Below, piece after piece: positions 61,825 through 64,000 of a DNA stretch of 64,000 nt. Source of the stretch: Sphingomonas limnosediminicola (GTDB lineage: Bacteria > Pseudomonadota > Alphaproteobacteria > Sphingomonadales > Sphingomonadaceae); assembly GCF_039537965.1 (NCBI RefSeq), contig NZ_BAABBM010000001.1, positions 124,001 through 188,000 on the forward strand, read 5' to 3'. The notes beneath the pieces are model-generated. The model had not been told where the DNA came from, made no database searches, and saw only the letters and a list, made by a program, of their open reading frames with translations. Each line of letters opens with the position of its first letter. Position 1 is the stretch's first letter. The translations under genes and the position numbers were made by a program.

Positions 61825-61853
61825 CCGGTTGGACCGTCTTAATGCCGCGGTGT
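61811..61853. terminator. Long inverted repeat between converging genes
   Basis: ACACCGCGGC (61811-61820) pairs perfectly with GCCGCGGTGT (61844-61853) across a 23-bp loop. It spans the pspF stop and the gap to the converging PuuD-like gene, so it may act as a bidirectional terminator. There is no T tract. Confidence 0.45.
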
Positions 61854-61863
61854 GCCCCTAGCC

Positions 61864-62436
61864 TTAGTGCGCGTTGGTCATCGCCAGCAGCATCGGGATC
61901 GACAGCAGGGTGTTCGTCCGCGAGAAAATCATCGCGGTCCGCGCTGCCTTCGCCTTGGCGGCGTCCTCTGCCGGAACGATACCCAGCGCCTTCTTCTGGT
62001 TCGGCCAGATGATCGCCCAGACATTGAAGGCCATGATCAGCGCCAGCCACATGCCGATGCCGATCAAACGCGCAGGCTCTTGAAGCATCAGCGCTTCCTT
62101 CAGCTCGCTGTACGACCAGGCCAGCAGCAGGCCGGTCAGCACGGTGAACGCGGCGCCCCAGCGGAAATAGAACAGAGCGGCCGGCGCGATGTACTTCGAC
62201 ACGCCCGGCTTCAGCTCCGCGGGAACGCTGGGCATGGTCGGGATTTGCACGAAGTTGAAGTAGTAGAGCAGGCCAATCCACGTGATGCCGAAGAAGACGT
62301 GGCCCCACTGCAAAAGACCGTTCAGCAGCTCTCCCGTAGGCGCGCGATAGCCCGAATCCGGGAAGACGATGAGCAGCACCGCCAGCGCAAGCCCGGCGAA
62401 CAGTACCAGTCCCAGATTTTCGAAAAATTTCCCCAT
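61864..62436 (-). CDS. PuuD-like urate hydroxylase membrane domain protein
   Basis: The 190-residue membrane protein starts at 62436 behind GAGGGGG. WGHVFFGITWIGLLYYFNFVQIPTM is typical of the PuuD (DUF989) membrane domain, with four or five spans overall. The cytochrome c domain of full-length PuuD is missing, so it may not oxidise urate by itself. No purine-degradation genes are nearby. The activity is unproven. Confidence 0.72.
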   Translation of the reverse strand: MGKFFENLGLVLFAGLALAVLLIVFPDSGYRAPTGELLNGLLQWGHVFFGITWIGLLYYFNFVQIPTMPSVPAELKPGVSKYIAPAALFYFRWGAAFTVLTGLLLAWSYSELKEALMLQEPARLIGIGMWLALIMAFNVWAIIWPNQKKALGIVPAEDAAKAKAARTAMIFSRTNTLLSIPMLLAMTNAH

Positions 62437-62593
62437 ATCCACCCCCTCGTCGCAAACGATCGTTTCGCTGTCGTTTCTAGGGTTGAAATTCCGGCGCGCG
62501 CAAGCATGTGGCAAGTCCAAGGGGCGGGGGCCTTTCGTGGAGCTTCGTCGCGGCTGCGGCGTTTCTCCGACAGTTCAAGGAGTTGCCCTGAAA

Positions 62594-63253
62594 ATGCCCT
62601 TCCAGCTGCCCGACCTTCCATTCGCCAAAGATGCCCTTGCGCCGGTCATGTCGGCCGAAACCCTCGAATTTCATTGGGGGAAGCATCACCGCGCTTACGT
62701 CACCAAGACCAACGAGCTGATCGCCGACCAGCAGCAACTCAGCGGCGCATCGCTGATCGACGTCGTCCGCGACGCTAAGTCCGCGGGCAACAACAAGCTG
62801 TTCAACAACAGCGCGCAGCTGTGGAACCACAGCTTCTTCTGGCAATGCCTCGCGCCGTCGCAGGGACAGAAGCCGAGTGGCAGGCTTGCCGAGCTGATTT
62901 CCGATGCGTTCGGCAGCGAGGAGCAGCTGCTCCAGAAGCTACAGGAAGAAGCGGTCAATCACTTCTCCAACGGCTGGGCATGGCTCGTGCTCGATCGCGA
63001 TCTCCTGAAGATTACGTCGCTCCACGACGCGGACACGCCGATCGTTCACGAGGGCATGGTGCCGCTCTTCACGCTCGATGTGTGGGAGCATGCTTATTAC
63101 ATCGACTATCGCAACGAGCGGCCGCGCTTTGCGCAGACGGTGCTGTCGAGCATCGTGAACTGGGACTTCGTTGCCCAAAACCTCGACGGTAAGGGCTTCG
63201 ATCGCGCCAACCAGGAAGGGTCCGAAGCCCGGTCGCCGGAGCTGACGACCTGA
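62594..63253 (+). CDS. sodB: Superoxide dismutase, Fe/Mn family
   Basis: The 219-residue enzyme removes superoxide. Metal ligands are His in LEFHWGKHH, His in NHSFFWQCL, Asp in LDVWEHAYY and His in the same motif. The N-terminus FQLPDLPFAKDALAPVMSAET is the usual one. The C-terminal 20 residues are extra. Iron is likely from the context, though metal specificity is not provable here. The open frame upstream of ATG 62594 is not used. Confidence 0.94.
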   Translation: MPFQLPDLPFAKDALAPVMSAETLEFHWGKHHRAYVTKTNELIADQQQLSGASLIDVVRDAKSAGNNKLFNNSAQLWNHSFFWQCLAPSQGQKPSGRLAELISDAFGSEEQLLQKLQEEAVNHFSNGWAWLVLDRDLLKITSLHDADTPIVHEGMVPLFTLDVWEHAYYIDYRNERPRFAQTVLSSIVNWDFVAQNLDGKGFDRANQEGSEARSPELTT

Positions 63254-63291
63254 CCTTGCAATAAGCTCACCCGCCCTGCCATAGCTGTTGC

Positions 63292-64000
63292 ATGGGGGCG
63301 GGTGAGGCAAGACGGCCGTGGGTCGCTCGAGCCGGCGCGGCAGTGCTGCGCTTGGCCCTCGCATTTCTCCTTTTCATCCTCGTCCTGCTGCTGATCCTCC
63401 GCGCCGCCGCATCGCTGCGCGAGCAAGACGTAGCGCCGCCGAAGGAGACGATGCGCTTCCAGACACCGCTTGGCGGTGTTGCCGCGCGTGTCAGCGGTCC
63501 GGCGAACGGGCCGCCGATCATCCTGGTCCACGGGACTGCCGCGTGGAGCGGTTTCTGGAGCGAGATTGCCACGCATCTGGCGCAGCGTGGCTGGCGGGTG
63601 GTGGCGATCGATTTGCCGCCCTTCGGGTGGTCCGATCACGATGCGGCGGGTCGTTACGATCGTGTAAGTCAGGCGAAACGGTTGTCGGCGGTCGCCGCGG
63701 CGCTGGGGAAGCCTCCGATCATTTTGGGTCACAGCTTTGGCGCCGGATCGGTGACGGAATTGGCGCTGAGGCATCCCGAGCAGCTCCGAGGCGTCGTGCT
63801 CGTCGATGCCGCGTTGGGCGAACTTGATCCGAAGTCGGAAACTACCACCGCCAAGGCGTTGGAATTCAATCCGCTTGCGCAGGTCACGGCCGCTGCCGCG
63901 ATCACCAATCCGAACGCGGTCGAGCCCTTCCTGCGATCGATGATCTACCGCAAGGATCAGGCGCATAAAAGGATTCCGGTGCTGCGCGAGCCAATGCAGC
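63292..64000 (+). CDS. Alpha/beta hydrolase, membrane-anchored (C-terminus missing)
   Basis: From ATG 63292 the frame is open to the window edge (236 codons). A basic N-terminus leads into one membrane span (AFLLFILVLLLILRAA, about residues 24-40). The alpha/beta-hydrolase core follows: LVHGTAAWSGFW (oxyanion), DLPPFGWSDH and the nucleophile elbow LGHSFGAG. The Asp and His of the triad would lie partly beyond the edge. The substrate is unknown. It begins 38 bp after sodB. Confidence 0.82.
   Translation, partial: MGAGEARRPWVARAGAAVLRLALAFLLFILVLLLILRAAASLREQDVAPPKETMRFQTPLGGVAARVSGPANGPPIILVHGTAAWSGFWSEIATHLAQRGWRVVAIDLPPFGWSDHDAAGRYDRVSQAKRLSAVAAALGKPPIILGHSFGAGSVTELALRHPEQLRGVVLVDAALGELDPKSETTTAKALEFNPLAQVTAAAAITNPNAVEPFLRSMIYRKDQAHKRIPVLREPMQ

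Overview
The window is high-GC, densely packed bacterial DNA. Its content points to an alphaproteobacterium, most likely a sphingomonad. The reasons are a GatCAB amidotransferase, a ChpT histidine phosphotransferase, a GTTC-N7-GTTC LexA box before recA, a Thr-nucleophile alkaline phosphatase with PhoK residue spacing, SPOR proteins, TonB receptors, and the gene order tRNA-Leu then trigger factor. The genus is an inference. Most of the window is core chromosome with translationally coupled genes (ATGA, GTGA and TGATG overlaps) and many convergent pairs whose stop codons overlap by about 4 bp.

Layout. 1-5.6 kb: ilvC fragment, miaA and serB (overlapping divergent starts), a Sel1/SPOR protein, then an orphan ParA, a ribbon-helix-helix partner and a TPR/SPOR lipoprotein. 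5.6-8.1 kb (minus): DUF3089 hydrolase, ruvX, pyrB. 8.2-10.7 kb: fasciclin protein, ECF sigma, RskA-like anti-sigma, Tat-exported MsrB. 10.8-20.2 kb: tandem-PilZ protein, DUF4402 protein, gatCAB, PhoK-like phosphatase, a coupled lipoprotein-M48 protease-lipoprotein set and an unlisted 59-residue proline-rich ORF. 20.2-21.6 kb: a tRNA-Leu gene split by a 1.27-kb insert that carries an HTH regulator and ends in an intact tRNA-Leu. 21.7-29.1 kb: tig, a cupin protein, a GT2 glycosyltransferase, a large TonB receptor, clpP. 29.1-37.7 kb: secreted protein, amidohydrolase, a decayed gene, recA, MFS pump, M24 peptidase, methyltransferase, dicarboxylate symporter. 37.7-42.5 kb: KDO pathway (kdsD-kdsB-HAD-kdsA) facing a polysaccharide flippase. 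42.5-47.8 kb: EF-G-like GTPase, YihY membrane protein, rpoH, rluD. 47.9-54.5 kb: chpT and a cheA-W-Y-B-R operon followed by an amidase. 54.5-57.6 kb: gene remnant, secreted protein, RNase P RNA, J-domain protein, basic-tailed protein, sufE. 57.6-61.8 kb: a phage-shock operon pspABC plus five further small membrane coiled-coil genes, with pspF divergent and a sigma-54 promoter between. 61.9-64 kb: PuuD-like membrane protein, sodB, partial alpha/beta hydrolase.

The most unusual items are the enlarged psp operon (seven neighbouring genes share one short C-terminal coiled-coil module), the tRNA-Leu insertion whose duplicated part is the 5' half, the ParA/RHH/SPOR module, and the KDO cluster in which a class IIA HAD protein sits where a KdsC phosphatase would be expected. 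No CRISPR array, complete insertion sequence or prophage was seen.
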